64,000 nucleotides of DNA from Aquibium carbonis. GTDB lineage: Bacteria; Pseudomonadota; Alphaproteobacteria; Rhizobiales; Rhizobiaceae. The position numbers were made by a program, and so were the translations under genes. The stretch is taken from contig NZ_RWKW01000005.1 in NCBI RefSeq assembly GCF_003970795.1, forward strand, positions 42,582 to 106,581, written 5' to 3'. Positions 9,293-19,250 of the stretch are shown piece after piece (position 1 is the stretch's first letter; the number at the start of each line of letters is the position of its first letter). The notes beneath the pieces are model-generated. The model worked only from the letters and a program-made list of their open reading frames with translations, was not told the origin of the DNA and did no database searches.

Positions 9293-9793
9293 ATGAGCCT
9301 TCTGGAAATCGACCTGTCCCGCGAAGCGCATCCTGTGGATGTGATCGAGGCGGTCGCCAATGCCAACGAATGGGCGTTCGAGAGGGCCGGTGACGACGAG
9401 ATTGCGATCTCGGTTGCCGGCAACTGGACCGACTATCACATTTCATTCTCCTGGATGGAGGACTTCGAAGCACTGCATCTGGCCTGCGCCTTCGACATCA
9501 AGGTGCCCGAGACGCGGGTGACAGAGGTCATGCGATTGCTCGCATTGATCAACGAGCAGATGCTGTTTGGCCATTTCGATCTTTGGGAGCAGGAAGGCGC
9601 CATCATGTTTCGCCAGGCTCTTATGCTGAACGGCGGCGTCGAGCCGACCGGGCAGCAGGTCGAGGTGTTGCTCTCCACCGCGCTCGAAGCCTGCGAGTGC
9701 TACTTCCAGGCTTTCCAGTTCGTCGTGTGGTCGGGTATCTCCGCGCGCGAAGCCTTGCAGAACGTGCTGTTCGAGACGCACGGCTCCGCGTGA
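9293..9793 (+). CDS. YbjN domain-containing protein
   Basis: 166 residues in one compact, acidic domain of the YbjN family (a type III secretion chaperone-like fold). Family signs are '[18 protein letters not shown]', '[13 protein letters not shown]' and '[15 protein letters not shown]'. No signal peptide is present, so it is cytoplasmic. The biochemical function is not established; an E. coli relative affects motility and stress responses. It is followed after two bases by csaA, so the pair is an operon. Confidence 0.9.
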   Translation: MSLLEIDLSREAHPVDVIEAVANANEWAFERAGDDEIAISVAGNWTDYHISFSWMEDFEALHLACAFDIKVPETRVTEVMRLLALINEQMLFGHFDLWEQEGAIMFRQALMLNGGVEPTGQQVEVLLSTALEACECYFQAFQFVVWSGISAREALQNVLFETHGSA

Positions 9794-9795
9794 CC

Positions 9796-10155
9796 ATGGA
9801 GGGGGGTACGGAACGCAGACCTGATATCTCGTATTCGGATTTCGATCGGATCGACATCCGGGCCGGGACGGTCATCGAGGCCGAGACCTTTCCGGAGGCA
9901 CGAAAGCCGGCGATCAAGCTCAGGATCGATTTCGGCCCGGTGATCGGCGTCAAGAAATCATCGGCGCAAATCACCAAGCATTACAAACCCGAGGATATTG
10001 TTGGGCGCCAGGTGATGGCCGTGGTCAATTTTCCACCGCGCCAGATCGGCAAGTTCATGTCGGAAGTGCTGACGCTCGGCTTTCCTGACGAGGAAGGCGC
10101 CGTCGTGCTCGCAGCAATCGATCTCGAGGTGCCGAACGGAGGACGTCTCTTCTGA
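9796..10155 (+). CDS. csaA: CsaA-like tRNA-binding domain protein
   Basis: 119 residues from ATG 9796; the frame is open upstream, but only inside the YbjN gene. It is a single EMAP/tRNA-binding OB-fold domain: '[15 protein letters not shown]', 'KLRIDFG', '[10 protein letters not shown]', and '[14 protein letters not shown]'. Relatives are the B. subtilis export-related chaperone CsaA and free-standing tRNA-binding proteins. It follows YbjN with a 2-base gap. Confidence 0.9.
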   Translation: MEGGTERRPDISYSDFDRIDIRAGTVIEAETFPEARKPAIKLRIDFGPVIGVKKSSAQITKHYKPEDIVGRQVMAVVNFPPRQIGKFMSEVLTLGFPDEEGAVVLAAIDLEVPNGGRLF

Positions 10156-10346
10156 CGGCCTCTTTCCAGCGAGATGCGGGCGCGTCGGCACCGAAGCTGC
10201 TTCTTGACGGGAACCATCGACCAGTCCTCGCGTTACCAAACGTCCATCTTTTTGACGCTCCCCATTCGGCAGCTGAATGTTCGAGAGCGAAATCAATTGG
10301 ATGACGCATAAATGGTCAACGACAATGGGGGCTCGAGCACGCATCA

Positions 10347-12122
10347 ATGTGCGGAATTTGTGGTGAAATAAAACTGGACGGCACCGCGCCGTCTCCGATC
10401 GCAATAGCGAAGATGACAGACGTGATGGCGCCTAGGGGCCCGGACGGAGCCGGTCTCGTGATGCATGGCAATGCCGGTTTCGGCCATCGTCGGCTCAAGA
10501 TCATCGACTTGTCCGAGCGTGCCCAGCAGCCAATGGTGGATTCGGGCCTCGGCCTCACGATCGCCTTTAACGGTTGCATCTATAATTATCCGGAACTGCG
10601 GGCCGAACTCGAGGACAAAGGCTACTCGTTCTTCTCCACAGGCGACACGGAAGTGATCCTGAAGGCTTGGCGTGAGTGGGGAGAGCGCTGCGTCGAACGG
10701 TTCCACGGGATGTTCGCTTTTGTGCTGCAGGAGCGCGACACCGGCCGCATCGTGATGGCCCGCGACCGTTTCGGCATCAAGCCGCTCTATCTATCTGAGA
10801 CGCCCGGCCGCATCCGGTTTTCTTCGTTTCTGCCGGCTTTGCTCGCGGCAGGCGACGTCGATACGTCCATCGACCGTGTTGCTTTCCACCACTACATGAG
10901 CTTTCACGCAGTGGTGCCGCCGCCGCGCACGATCATCGAAGGTGTTCGCAAGCTGCCGCCGGCCACCATCCGCGTCATTGAGCCGAATGGCGAAACCCGC
11001 GATCGTATTTACTGGAACCCACCGTTCGGCCGAGACGCGCGCGACGTGAATGTGTCCCGCGAGGAGTGGGCCGACCGGGTGCTCGATGCCTTGCGGCTCG
11101 CGGTCAAGCGACGCATGGTCGCCGACGTGCCGGTCGGGGTCCTGTTGTCGGGCGGTGTCGATTCTTCGCTGATCGTGGGCCTGCTAGCCGAGGCTGGTCA
11201 GCACGGGCTCATGAGCTTTTCCGTTGGCTTCGAGGAGGCCAATGGCGAAAAGGGTGACGAGTTCGTCTATTCCGACCTTATCGCCGAGCGCTATGGGACG
11301 AAGCACCACAAGATTTTCGTTCCATCGGACCAATTGATGGATGCTCTGCCCGGAACCTTCGGCGCCATGTCGGAGCCGATGGTTTCCTATGACAATGTCG
11401 GCTTCTATCTCCTCTCCAAGGAGGTTTCCAAGCACATCAAGGTCGTCCAATCGGGGCAGGGCGCCGACGAGATATTCGGTGGCTACCACTGGTATCCGCC
11501 CCTGATGAACTCCAATGACGTGGTGGGCGACTATGCCCGCGTCTTCCTCGATCGGGATCACGCGACACTGAAGACCCAGCTTGCGCCGGAATGGATCAAT
11601 GGCGGCGACCACAGCCGCGACTTCGTGGCCGAGCGCTTGATGCGAGCCGGGGCCGATACGCCGGTAGATCGCGCCCTCCGCCTTGATTCGACGGTCATGC
11701 TGGTCGACGACCCTGTCAAGCGTGTCGACAACATGACCATGGCCTGGGGGCTTGAGGCACGTGTGCCGTTCCTCGACCACGAACTCGTCGAACTTGCCGC
11801 GCGGATCCCGCCGGAAGAGAAGATCCGCGACGGCGGCAAGGGCATCCTCAAGGATGTCGCGCGCAGGATCGTGCCGTCCGAAGTGATCGACCGCAAGAAG
11901 GGCTACTTCCCGGTGCCGCAGCTCAAGTATGTCGACGGTCCCTATCTCGACCTCGTGCGCGATGCGTTGTCTTCGCAGGCGGCGCGCGAACGGGGCCTGT
12001 TTCGGCGTGAATGGCTCGACCAACTGTTCGAAAAGCCGTCCGATCACATCACGCCCTTGCAGGGATCCGAACTTTGGCAGGCCGGGCTCCTGGAACTGTG
12101 GCTACAGACGCACGGGATCTGA
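10347..12122 (+). CDS. N-acetylglutaminylglutamine amidotransferase (NAGGN synthesis)
   Basis: 591 residues of the asparagine-synthase (AsnB-like) family. Cys2 of 'MCGICGE' is the glutaminase nucleophile, and the synthetase PP-loop is 'SGGVDSS' near residue 265. The next two genes are an N-acetylglutaminylglutamine synthetase and the matching M42 peptidase-like protein. This identifies it as the amidating enzyme for the dipeptide osmoprotectant NAGGN rather than a plain asparagine synthetase. The product is known to accumulate under salt stress in rhizobia and Pseudomonas. Start is ATG 10347, fixed by the required N-terminal Cys. Only a distant purine-rich ribosome-binding site is visible. 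Confidence 0.93.
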   Translation: MCGICGEIKLDGTAPSPIAIAKMTDVMAPRGPDGAGLVMHGNAGFGHRRLKIIDLSERAQQPMVDSGLGLTIAFNGCIYNYPELRAELEDKGYSFFSTGDTEVILKAWREWGERCVERFHGMFAFVLQERDTGRIVMARDRFGIKPLYLSETPGRIRFSSFLPALLAAGDVDTSIDRVAFHHYMSFHAVVPPPRTIIEGVRKLPPATIRVIEPNGETRDRIYWNPPFGRDARDVNVSREEWADRVLDALRLAVKRRMVADVPVGVLLSGGVDSSLIVGLLAEAGQHGLMSFSVGFEEANGEKGDEFVYSDLIAERYGTKHHKIFVPSDQLMDALPGTFGAMSEPMVSYDNVGFYLLSKEVSKHIKVVQSGQGADEIFGGYHWYPPLMNSNDVVGDYARVFLDRDHATLKTQLAPEWINGGDHSRDFVAERLMRAGADTPVDRALRLDSTVMLVDDPVKRVDNMTMAWGLEARVPFLDHELVELAARIPPEEKIRDGGKGILKDVARRIVPSEVIDRKKGYFPVPQLKYVDGPYLDLVRDALSSQAARERGLFRREWLDQLFEKPSDHITPLQGSELWQAGLLELWLQTHGI

Positions 12123-12124
12123 CG

Positions 12125-13954
12125 ATGGCAAAGACGAAGCCGGCGGAACCCCGCCGCAACACCGGAAAGGCCGAGCGAGCGCTCGGTCACCGGCTCAAGA
12201 GGTTGCGCAGCGAATCGCAGAAACCGCCGATCGGACTGCATTCCGGCGAGACGGCGCCCACGCGTCAGTCGGTCGCGCTCGACTGTGGCTGGGGAAGGCT
12301 CCTGTTTTCACAAACTTTCCCGGACAATCCCGGCATCATCGATAGTTTGTCCCACGAGGGCGACAAGCGCCGCGATATCGCATTCTACGTCCGCGATCCG
12401 CATGTGCTACTCGCACTGGCGCCGCAGGACACCTTTCTGGATCCTTCGCACACCTATCGACTCGACTTGTCGACCTATCGGCCGAGCCGGCGTAAGCCAA
12501 AGAGCTTTTTCATCCGGCGCCTGACCTCGCAGGTCGATGCCGACGCGGTGAATACCATCTATGCCGCGCGCGGGATGGTAACGGTCAGTCCGGAGTTCTT
12601 TTGGGCAAACCGTGACAGCCGATCCATCACCTACCTCGTCGCGGAGGACGAGACGACGGGGGACGTCGTCGGCACAGTCACAGGTGTCGACCATCAGCGC
12701 CTCTTTGGTGATCCGGAGCACGGCTCTTCGCTCTGGTGCCTGGCGGTTGATCCGCAATGCCGGCATCCAGGCGTGGGCGAAATGCTGGTGCGCCGCCTTG
12801 CTGAACATTTCCAGGCTCGCGGTGCCGCATTCATGGATCTGTCGGTCATGCACGACAACGATCAGGCGATCGCGCTTTATGAGAAACTTGGTTTCCGTCG
12901 GGTGCCGATCTTCGCCGTCAAGCGCAAGAATACCATCAATGAGCGTCTCTTCTCCGCGCCGATCGATGGGTATGACGGGCTCAACCCCTACGTCCGCATC
13001 ATCGTCGACGAAGCCCGGCGCCGTGGCATCCAGGTCGAGGTGACCGATGCGGCCGGAGGCTTCTTCAGCCTTGCCTATGGTGGGCGCTCGGTGCATTGCC
13101 GCGAGAGCCTGTCGGAAATGACCTCGGGGGTTGCGGTATCGATATGCGACGACAAGGCCGTGACGCGACGTGTCGTCGAACAGGCCGGACTGAAAGTGCC
13201 GGACCAGATCGCGGTCGAAAACGACGCGGACGATGCGATCGTCGATTTTCTCAGCCGGCATGGCAGCGTGGTGGTCAAGCCGGCGCGTGGCGAGCAAGGC
13301 CGCGGGGTATCCGTGGGGCTCGAAACGCTGGAGGATACGAGGAAAGCCATCCGCTCCGCGCGCGAGGTCTGCGATCGGGTTCTGCTCGAGGCTTGCTTCC
13401 AGGGTGAGGATCTACGGCTGGTCGTCATCGACTACAAGCTTGTCGCAGCCGCGGTGCGCCGCCCGCCCATGGTGGTCGGCAATGGAGAGCACGACATTCG
13501 GACCCTGATCGAGCGTCAGTCGCGCCGGCGTGCAGCGGCCACCGGCGGCGAAAGCACAATCCCCATCGACGAGGACGCGGAGCGATGCCTCGCCGGCCAG
13601 GACTTGGCTCTCGATTCCGTGCTGGAGGCCGGTCGCCAGATTGTCGTACGCAAGACGGCGAACCTGCACACGGGTGGCTCGATTCACGACGTCACGGGCA
13701 TCGTGCATCCCCGACTGGTGGAGGCGGCTTGCACGGCGGCGCGAGCAATCAAGATCCCGGTCGTCGGTATCGATTTCATGGTGGTGCGGCCGACAGAGCC
13801 CGACTACGTCTTCATCGAGGCCAATGAGCGTCCGGGCCTGGCAAATCACGAGCCGCAGCCGACGGCGCAGCGGTTCGTTGATTTCCTTTTTCCGCACTCA
13901 CGGCCGATCTCGGCCTCGCATTCGCCGTCCGGTCGGCTGGAGCCTACTTCTTGA
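12125..13954 (+). CDS. ngg: N-acetylglutaminylglutamine synthetase
   Basis: 609 residues from ATG 12125, two bases after the amidotransferase stop. A GNAT acetyltransferase domain occupies the middle of the first half ('WCLAVDPQCRHPGVGEMLVRRL', 'DNDQAIALYEKLGFRRV'). A C-terminal ATP-grasp domain ('VVVKPARGEQGRGVSVGLE', 'GIDFMVVR', 'FIEANERPGL') follows. This GNAT plus ATP-grasp fusion is characteristic of Ngg, which acetylates and joins two glutamines. The C-terminus overlaps the next gene by four bases. Confidence 0.93.
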   Translation: MAKTKPAEPRRNTGKAERALGHRLKRLRSESQKPPIGLHSGETAPTRQSVALDCGWGRLLFSQTFPDNPGIIDSLSHEGDKRRDIAFYVRDPHVLLALAPQDTFLDPSHTYRLDLSTYRPSRRKPKSFFIRRLTSQVDADAVNTIYAARGMVTVSPEFFWANRDSRSITYLVAEDETTGDVVGTVTGVDHQRLFGDPEHGSSLWCLAVDPQCRHPGVGEMLVRRLAEHFQARGAAFMDLSVMHDNDQAIALYEKLGFRRVPIFAVKRKNTINERLFSAPIDGYDGLNPYVRIIVDEARRRGIQVEVTDAAGGFFSLAYGGRSVHCRESLSEMTSGVAVSICDDKAVTRRVVEQAGLKVPDQIAVENDADDAIVDFLSRHGSVVVKPARGEQGRGVSVGLETLEDTRKAIRSAREVCDRVLLEACFQGEDLRLVVIDYKLVAAAVRRPPMVVGNGEHDIRTLIERQSRRRAAATGGESTIPIDEDAERCLAGQDLALDSVLEAGRQIVVRKTANLHTGGSIHDVTGIVHPRLVEAACTAARAIKIPVVGIDFMVVRPTEPDYVFIEANERPGLANHEPQPTAQRFVDFLFPHSRPISASHSPSGRLEPTS

Positions 13955-15090
13955 CTACGCTTTCGATCGATACAGACTATCTGGCGGCGCAACTGAAGGC
14001 GCTTTTGGCGATAGACAGCCCGACGGGCTACACCGACACCGTCGTGCGACATGTGACGGGTGAACTGGAACGGCTCGGCATGAGCGTCGAACTGACACGG
14101 CGCGGTGCGATCCGGGCGGTGCGTCAGGGCAGCCGTCGTCAGGGCGCGCGGGCGATTGTCACCCATCTCGACACGCTCGGCGCGCAAGTGAAACTCGTCA
14201 AGGACAATGGGCGGCTTGAACTGGTTCCCATCGGGCATTGGTCGTCGCGTTTCGCGGAGGGCGCACGCGCCAACATCTACTCTTATGACGGTCGACATCG
14301 CGGCTCGATCCTGCCGCTCATGGCCTCCGGACACACGTTCAACGATGGCGTCGACAACCAGGCGGTCGGCTGGCCGCATATCGAGCTCAGGATCGATGCT
14401 CACACCTCGAGCAAGGCTGAGACGCTGGCGCTTGGCATTGATATCGGCGACATCGTGGCCATCGATCCCGAGACCGAATTCATGGATAACGGGTTCATTG
14501 TCTCGCGCCATCTTGACGACAAGGCGGGCGTCGCTGCGTCCTTGGCGGCGCTCGAAGCCGTGGAACGTGAGAAGGCCAAGACTCCGGTAGACATCCATTG
14601 GCTTTTTACCATCGCCGAAGAGGTTGGCGTCGGCGCGACCGCCATCGTCGCTCCTGAAGTCGCCTCCATGGTCGCCGTCGACAATGGCACGACCGCTCCT
14701 GGGCAGAACTCGTCCGAATTCGGTGTCACCATCGCCATGGCCGACCAGACCGGGCCCTTCGACTACCATCTGACCAAGAAGCTCATTGACTTGTGCCGCG
14801 GAAACGAGATTGCCATGCAGCGCGACGTGTTCCGCTACTACCGATCCGATTCCGCCTCCGCAGTGGTCGCGGGGCATGACGTGCGAACGGCGCTGATCGC
14901 CTTCGGCGTAGATGCGTCACATGGCTACGAGCGCATCCACATGGATGCTTTGCGATCGGTCGCCGAACTGATTTCGGCCTACGTGGCGAGCCCACTGGAA
15001 ATCAAACGCGACATTGCCGAGATTTCCGGCGTGCAAGGGTTCACCGAGCAGTTGAACGCGCCACATGACGGCAGTTCGGGCGAGGGGTAG
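13951..15090 (+). CDS. M42-family peptidase of the NAGGN osmoprotectant system
   Basis: 379 residues from TTG 13951. This start overlaps the ngg stop (TTGA), so translation is probably coupled. It has the M42/M18 aminopeptidase fold with co-catalytic metal ligands visible in 'THLDTLG', 'HLDDKAGV', 'AEEVGVGAT' and 'VAVDNGT'. The family is repeatedly found in NAGGN operons and may turn over the dipeptide when osmotic stress ends; that role is inferred. It is the last gene of the operon, with a 130-base gap to the convergent kinase gene. Confidence 0.9.
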   Translation: MTTLSIDTDYLAAQLKALLAIDSPTGYTDTVVRHVTGELERLGMSVELTRRGAIRAVRQGSRRQGARAIVTHLDTLGAQVKLVKDNGRLELVPIGHWSSRFAEGARANIYSYDGRHRGSILPLMASGHTFNDGVDNQAVGWPHIELRIDAHTSSKAETLALGIDIGDIVAIDPETEFMDNGFIVSRHLDDKAGVAASLAALEAVEREKAKTPVDIHWLFTIAEEVGVGATAIVAPEVASMVAVDNGTTAPGQNSSEFGVTIAMADQTGPFDYHLTKKLIDLCRGNEIAMQRDVFRYYRSDSASAVVAGHDVRTALIAFGVDASHGYERIHMDALRSVAELISAYVASPLEIKRDIAEISGVQGFTEQLNAPHDGSSGEG

Positions 15091-15221
15091 GGGGAACGCC
15101 GGGTCAATCCATTGCGACGTAATCGCGACGACCGCAGTCACTTATGAGTATCATGGACGCGCCGTTGTCGCTTCGCTTATCGTCGCGAGCCCCGTCTTAA
15201 CGCAACAACTATCGTCAATTT

Positions 15222-16712
15222 CTATGCCGGCAGGCGCACCGTCGCCCGGAGTCCGCCCATCGGACTGTCGCCAAGCATAATGTCTCCGCCATGGCTCCGG
15301 GCGATGTCTCGAGCGATCGACAGGCCGAGCCCGGTGCCGCTGGCATCCTGGTTGCGGGCGTCGTCGAGCCGCACGAAGGGCTTGAAAACGTGCTCGCGCT
15401 TTTCCGCTGGGATGCCCGGGCCGTCATCGTCAATGATGACCGTCAGCGAGCCGCGGGTGTGTGTGGCGTGCACATGGACCGTCTTGGCATAGCGGAAGGC
15501 ATTGCCGACGAGGTTGGACATCAGCCGGGTAAAGGCGGCGGGCCGCACAAGAAGGTCGGGTGAACCGTTGATCTGCGTCGTCAGCTTGCGCTTGCGCAAC
15601 CTAGCTTCTTCCGACAACCTCTCGAACAGGCTCTCGATGTTGAGTTGGCCGGTGTCTTCCAGCGATTCTCCACGCGCAAAAGCGAGGTAGCCCTCCAGCA
15701 TCGATTGCATGTCGTCGATGTCCTGGTTCAACGCCTCGGTCTCGGGCCGCTTTCCGGCAATGGCGAGTTGCAGCTTGAAGCGCGTCAGGATGGTGCGCAG
15801 ATCGTGACTCACGCCGGTCAGCATGGCGGTGCGCTGTTCGATCTGGCGCTCGATGCGTTCGCGCATCAGTACGAAGGCCGCCCCCGCACGTCGTACCTCG
15901 TCTGCGCCGCGGGGGCGGAAGTCAGGCGGCGGCGGGCGCCCCTTGCCGAAGCTTTCCGCCGCCGCGGCAAGCTGTTGGATCGGCCGGATTTGATTGCGAA
16001 GGAACAGGACGGCAATGCCAATCAGCACCAGCGAGGTGCCGACCATCCATAGCAGGAAAATGTGCGTGTTCGACGCATAGGCTTGGCTTCGCCGCGCAAA
16101 GACACGCAGTACCATGCCGTCGAGCCGGATGCGGATTTCGACGATCGCCGAGTTGCCGACCGTGTCGAGCCAGAACGGGCGATTGATCTGCCGTGTGATC
16201 TCGGCGGAGAGCACCTGGTCCAGAATTGAGAAGAACGGCTTCGGTCCCGGCGCGGGCAGGGGGTCTGGGGGCATGATGTCGACCTTCAGACCAAGCCGTT
16301 CCTGGGCTATGCGCAGGACGCTCTGGTAACCGTTCTGGTCGGGATAGGTCTCGATCATGTCGATGATCGCAGCGATATCGCGCGTTACGGCCATGGACAG
16401 GCGCTGGGTGACCGTCTGCCAGTGGCGCTCCATGAAGACAAAGGCCACCACCGATTGTAGGAGGATCATCGGTGCAATGACGATGATCAGCGAGCGTGCA
16501 TAGAGGCGCTTCGGCATATAGCGCGAGACGCGCCGCCAGAAGCGGTGCCAGCCTTCTGGCAGTGCTCCTGCCACCCGCATCAGCGGGCGGGCATCGTTGC
16601 CCGGCTTGATCCTCGATGTATCGCTGGTCGCCATGCCGTCCTTCATGCGGGCGGCGCGGTCGGTCGGCCGCACTTCGCGTGCCGAAGCAGTGTAATCGAG
16701 GCGGTCGTCCAA
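15222..16712 (-). CDS. EnvZ-type sensor histidine kinase
   Basis: 496 residues. There are two membrane segments (about 73-95 and 222-243) around a periplasmic domain, then HAMP, a HisKA H-box 'GVSHDLRTILTRFKLQLA', N-box 'LVGNAFRYA', G1 'DDDGPGIP' and G2 'GTGLGLSIA'. This is the layout of EnvZ-like inner-membrane kinases. It follows the OmpR-type regulator with a 17-base gap and a MarR gene heads the operon. This three-gene order beside a branched-chain aminotransferase is common in Rhizobiales. The stimulus is unknown. Confidence 0.93.
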   Translation of the reverse strand: MDDRLDYTASAREVRPTDRAARMKDGMATSDTSRIKPGNDARPLMRVAGALPEGWHRFWRRVSRYMPKRLYARSLIIVIAPMILLQSVVAFVFMERHWQTVTQRLSMAVTRDIAAIIDMIETYPDQNGYQSVLRIAQERLGLKVDIMPPDPLPAPGPKPFFSILDQVLSAEITRQINRPFWLDTVGNSAIVEIRIRLDGMVLRVFARRSQAYASNTHIFLLWMVGTSLVLIGIAVLFLRNQIRPIQQLAAAAESFGKGRPPPPDFRPRGADEVRRAGAAFVLMRERIERQIEQRTAMLTGVSHDLRTILTRFKLQLAIAGKRPETEALNQDIDDMQSMLEGYLAFARGESLEDTGQLNIESLFERLSEEARLRKRKLTTQINGSPDLLVRPAAFTRLMSNLVGNAFRYAKTVHVHATHTRGSLTVIIDDDGPGIPAEKREHVFKPFVRLDDARNQDASGTGLGLSIARDIARSHGGDIMLGDSPMGGLRATVRLPA

Positions 16713-16729
16713 CGGAACCGGCCGGATCT

Positions 16730-17434
16730 TTATTCCACGCTGAGGCGGTATCCGACCCCGCGCACTGTCTGCAGCCAGACCGGATTGGCAGGATCGCGTT
16801 CGATCTTGCGGCGCAGCCGGTTGATCTGCACGTCGATGGTACGCTCGCCGACTTCGGTGTCACCGCTGACCAACTCATGGCGCGGGATGGTCTCCCCGGG
16901 GCGTTCGGCGAAGATCGCCATGATATCCTGCTCGCGGTCGGTCAGCTTAATCGCCTCGCCCGCGTTCTTCAGTTCGCGACGGGCAATCTGGAAGGTGTAG
17001 GGACCGAAGACGATCTGCTCGGCCTTGGGCGTCAACAATGGGCCGCCCCGGCGCAGGATGTTGTTGATGCGCAAAATGAGTTCGCGCGGATCGAAGGGTT
17101 TCGGCAGGTAGTCGTCGGCCCCGGCCTCGAGACCTGAAATGCGGCTGTCGGTTTCCGAGAGGGCAGTCAGCATCAGGATTGGCACTTCCTTGTGCTCGCG
17201 CAGCGAGCGTGTGAGATCCACCCCGCTTTCGCCCGGCATCATCACGTCGAGTACGATCAGGTCGAAGTCGAGCCCTTCCAGCTTGCGGCGCGCCTCGGCA
17301 GCGGTCGCGGCCACTGTAACGCGAAAACCGTTCGTCGAGAGAAATTGCATCAACAGTGTGCGAATGCGGGTGTCGTCGTCGACGACCAACAAATGCGGCG
17401 CGTCGTCCGCCGGAACAACGAGTTCATCAACCAT
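16730..17434 (-). CDS. OmpR-family response regulator
   Basis: 234 residues. The receiver domain has the acidic 'VVDDD' pocket, the phospho-acceptor Asp in 'LIVLDVMMPGESG', and a conserved 'KPFDPREL'. The C-terminal winged helix has 'TDREQDIMAIF', 'VGERTIDVQINRLRRKIE' and 'VWLQTVRGVGYRL'. It overlaps the MarR gene by eight bases upstream and is 17 bases from the cognate kinase downstream, so the three genes form one operon. Confidence 0.95.
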   Translation of the reverse strand: MVDELVVPADDAPHLLVVDDDTRIRTLLMQFLSTNGFRVTVAATAAEARRKLEGLDFDLIVLDVMMPGESGVDLTRSLREHKEVPILMLTALSETDSRISGLEAGADDYLPKPFDPRELILRINNILRRGGPLLTPKAEQIVFGPYTFQIARRELKNAGEAIKLTDREQDIMAIFAERPGETIPRHELVSGDTEVGERTIDVQINRLRRKIERDPANPVWLQTVRGVGYRLSVE

Positions 17435-17969
17435 CGTTCGGTTCTCCGTCTACGTCCGGCGCTCCACCATGCGGCAGACGATCGATCTGCGCACGCAGTT
17501 CCGGGTTCACCATCGCCTTCAGGAAGCGCCTGATCAAGGCGCGTTCTTCGGGTCCGGTTTCCTGCAGAGCCGCACGAATGCGTCTCGACTGTGGCAAGGC
17601 GAGGGCAAGCGCCAAAGCGCGGCCTTTCGGCGTCGGATACAATTCACGCTGCCTGCGGTCCTTCGGCCCTTTCATCTGCACCACGTGTCCGGTGTCGATC
17701 AGCTGCTTGAGGACACGAGCCAGGCTCTGCTTGGTGATCTTGAGCACATCCAGGAGTTCGGCGACTGTCAGTCCCGGCATGCGGTTGACGAAATGGAGCA
17801 CCCGGTGATGGGCCCGGCCGAAACCATCGGTCGACAGGATCTGATCGGGATCGGAGGTGAAGTCGCGATATGCGAAGAAAAACAACTCGATCAGATCGAA
17901 CTCAAGCCCGTCCCCGGCTTCGAGCGCGGCTCGGATCGGTATGCTCTCGCCTTGGGCGTTCTCGTGCAT
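17427..17969 (-). CDS. MarR-family transcriptional regulator
   Basis: 180 residues with a central winged helix-turn-helix: 'GLTVAELLDVLKITKQSLARVLKQL' as the recognition region and 'DRRQRELYPTPKG' as the wing. It is the first gene of the MarR / response regulator / kinase operon, and its end overlaps the next start. It probably represses its own operon or a nearby gene, but no clear palindromic operator was identified upstream. Confidence 0.9.
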   Translation of the reverse strand: MHENAQGESIPIRAALEAGDGLEFDLIELFFFAYRDFTSDPDQILSTDGFGRAHHRVLHFVNRMPGLTVAELLDVLKITKQSLARVLKQLIDTGHVVQMKGPKDRRQRELYPTPKGRALALALALPQSRRIRAALQETGPEERALIRRFLKAMVNPELRAQIDRLPHGGAPDVDGEPNDG

Positions 17970-18208
17970 GCGATTTCCATTCCCGAAAATACGTCAGCCT
18001 TGTTGACATATCTCTAGTGCGCTGGTAATTTTCATCAAGCTTTTCGTCAGATTGCGAACGAAAAGGCAAGTCCGGGCACCTTTTTCGACATTTCCCGCGC
18101 TTTGCTTTTGTCCTGTGATCGGCAAGAATGCTGCCGGCTGCGGGAGCGGTCGGGGAGAAAACGTCACAATTCCAACGATTTTCGGGCAGGCGCCCGTGGG
18201 AGGTCAGC

Positions 18209-19102
18209 ATGGCATCCGTTCCTTTCGATCAGCTTGACGGCTTCATCTGGATGAACGGCGAATTCGTGAAGTGGGCGGATGCGAAAATTCACGTGCTGAC
18301 GCATGGGCTTCACTACGCAAGCGCTGTCTTCGAGGGGGAGCGCGCGTATGGGGGCGAGATCTTCAAGCTCACCGAGCACACCGAACGCCTGCACGAATCG
18401 GCGCGCATTCTAGGCTTCACGATTCCCTATTCTGTCGTGGAGATCGACGACGCCTGCCGTGAACTGCTCAAGAAGCAGGGATTCACCGACGCCTATGTGC
18501 GTCCGATCGCTTGGCGCGGCTCGGAGATGATGGGCGTGTCCGCGCAGAACAACCGCATCAACTGCGCCATCGCTATCTGGCAGTGGCCGAGCTATTTCGA
18601 CCCAGCGCAGAAACTCAAGGGCATTCGCCTCGACATGGCCGAGTATCGTCGGCCCGATCCGCGCACGGCGCCGTCGAAGTCGAAGGCTGCGGGTCTCTAC
18701 ATGATCTGCACGCTGTCCAAGCATGCGGCGGAATCGAAGGGCTATGCCGACGCGCTGATGCTCGACTGGCGGGGCCAGGTGGCTGAAGCCACAGGCGCCA
18801 ATGTGTTCTTCGTGAAGGACGGCAAGATCCACACGCCGAAACCCGACTGCTTCCTCGACGGTATCACGCGACGCACCGTCATCGACCTTGCCAAACGCCG
18901 CAATCTCGAAGTGATCGAGCGCGTGATCATGCCCGAGGAACTCGAGAACTTCGAGCAGTGCTTCCTGACGGGTACGGCGGCCGAAGTGACCCCGGTGTCG
19001 GAAGTTGGGCCTTACAGCTTCACGGTCGGCGAGATCGCGAAGACGCTGATGGAAGATTACTCGGTCGAGGTGCAGCCGCGCCAAGCGTTGGCTGCGGAGT
19101 AA
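18209..19102 (+). CDS. ilvE: branched-chain amino acid aminotransferase
   Basis: 297 residues from ATG 18209, preceded by GGGAGG; the longer open frame upstream is non-coding. A PLP-dependent fold IV aminotransferase interconverting Leu/Ile/Val and their 2-oxo acids. Motifs are 'HGLHYASAVFEGERAYGG', 'YVRPIAWRG', the PLP Lys region 'SKAAGLYMICTL', 'LMLDWRGQVAEATGANVFFV' and 'FLTGTAAEVTPV'. It is divergent from the MarR operon and followed by a strong terminator. Confidence 0.93.
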   Translation: MASVPFDQLDGFIWMNGEFVKWADAKIHVLTHGLHYASAVFEGERAYGGEIFKLTEHTERLHESARILGFTIPYSVVEIDDACRELLKKQGFTDAYVRPIAWRGSEMMGVSAQNNRINCAIAIWQWPSYFDPAQKLKGIRLDMAEYRRPDPRTAPSKSKAAGLYMICTLSKHAAESKGYADALMLDWRGQVAEATGANVFFVKDGKIHTPKPDCFLDGITRRTVIDLAKRRNLEVIERVIMPEELENFEQCFLTGTAAEVTPVSEVGPYSFTVGEIAKTLMEDYSVEVQPRQALAAE

Positions 19103-19123
19103 ATCCTCATTGCTCCAATCCGG

Positions 19124-19150
19124 AAGGCGGCCTGCTTGGGCCGCCTTTTT
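19124..19150 (+). terminator. intrinsic terminator after ilvE
   Basis: AAGGCGGCC (19124-19132) pairs with GGCCGCCTT (19139-19147) around a short loop and runs into five T's. This is a classical Rho-independent terminator 22 bases after the aminotransferase stop codon. Confidence 0.85.
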
Positions 19151-19250
19151 GCGTCGAGGCCGGGGTGTCAGCATAATAAGGTCCCTACTTGGCGGTGGAC
19201 GCCTCCCTTTCGCTTGCCTATGTCGGATCGATGCGAAAGAAGGAAACGCC

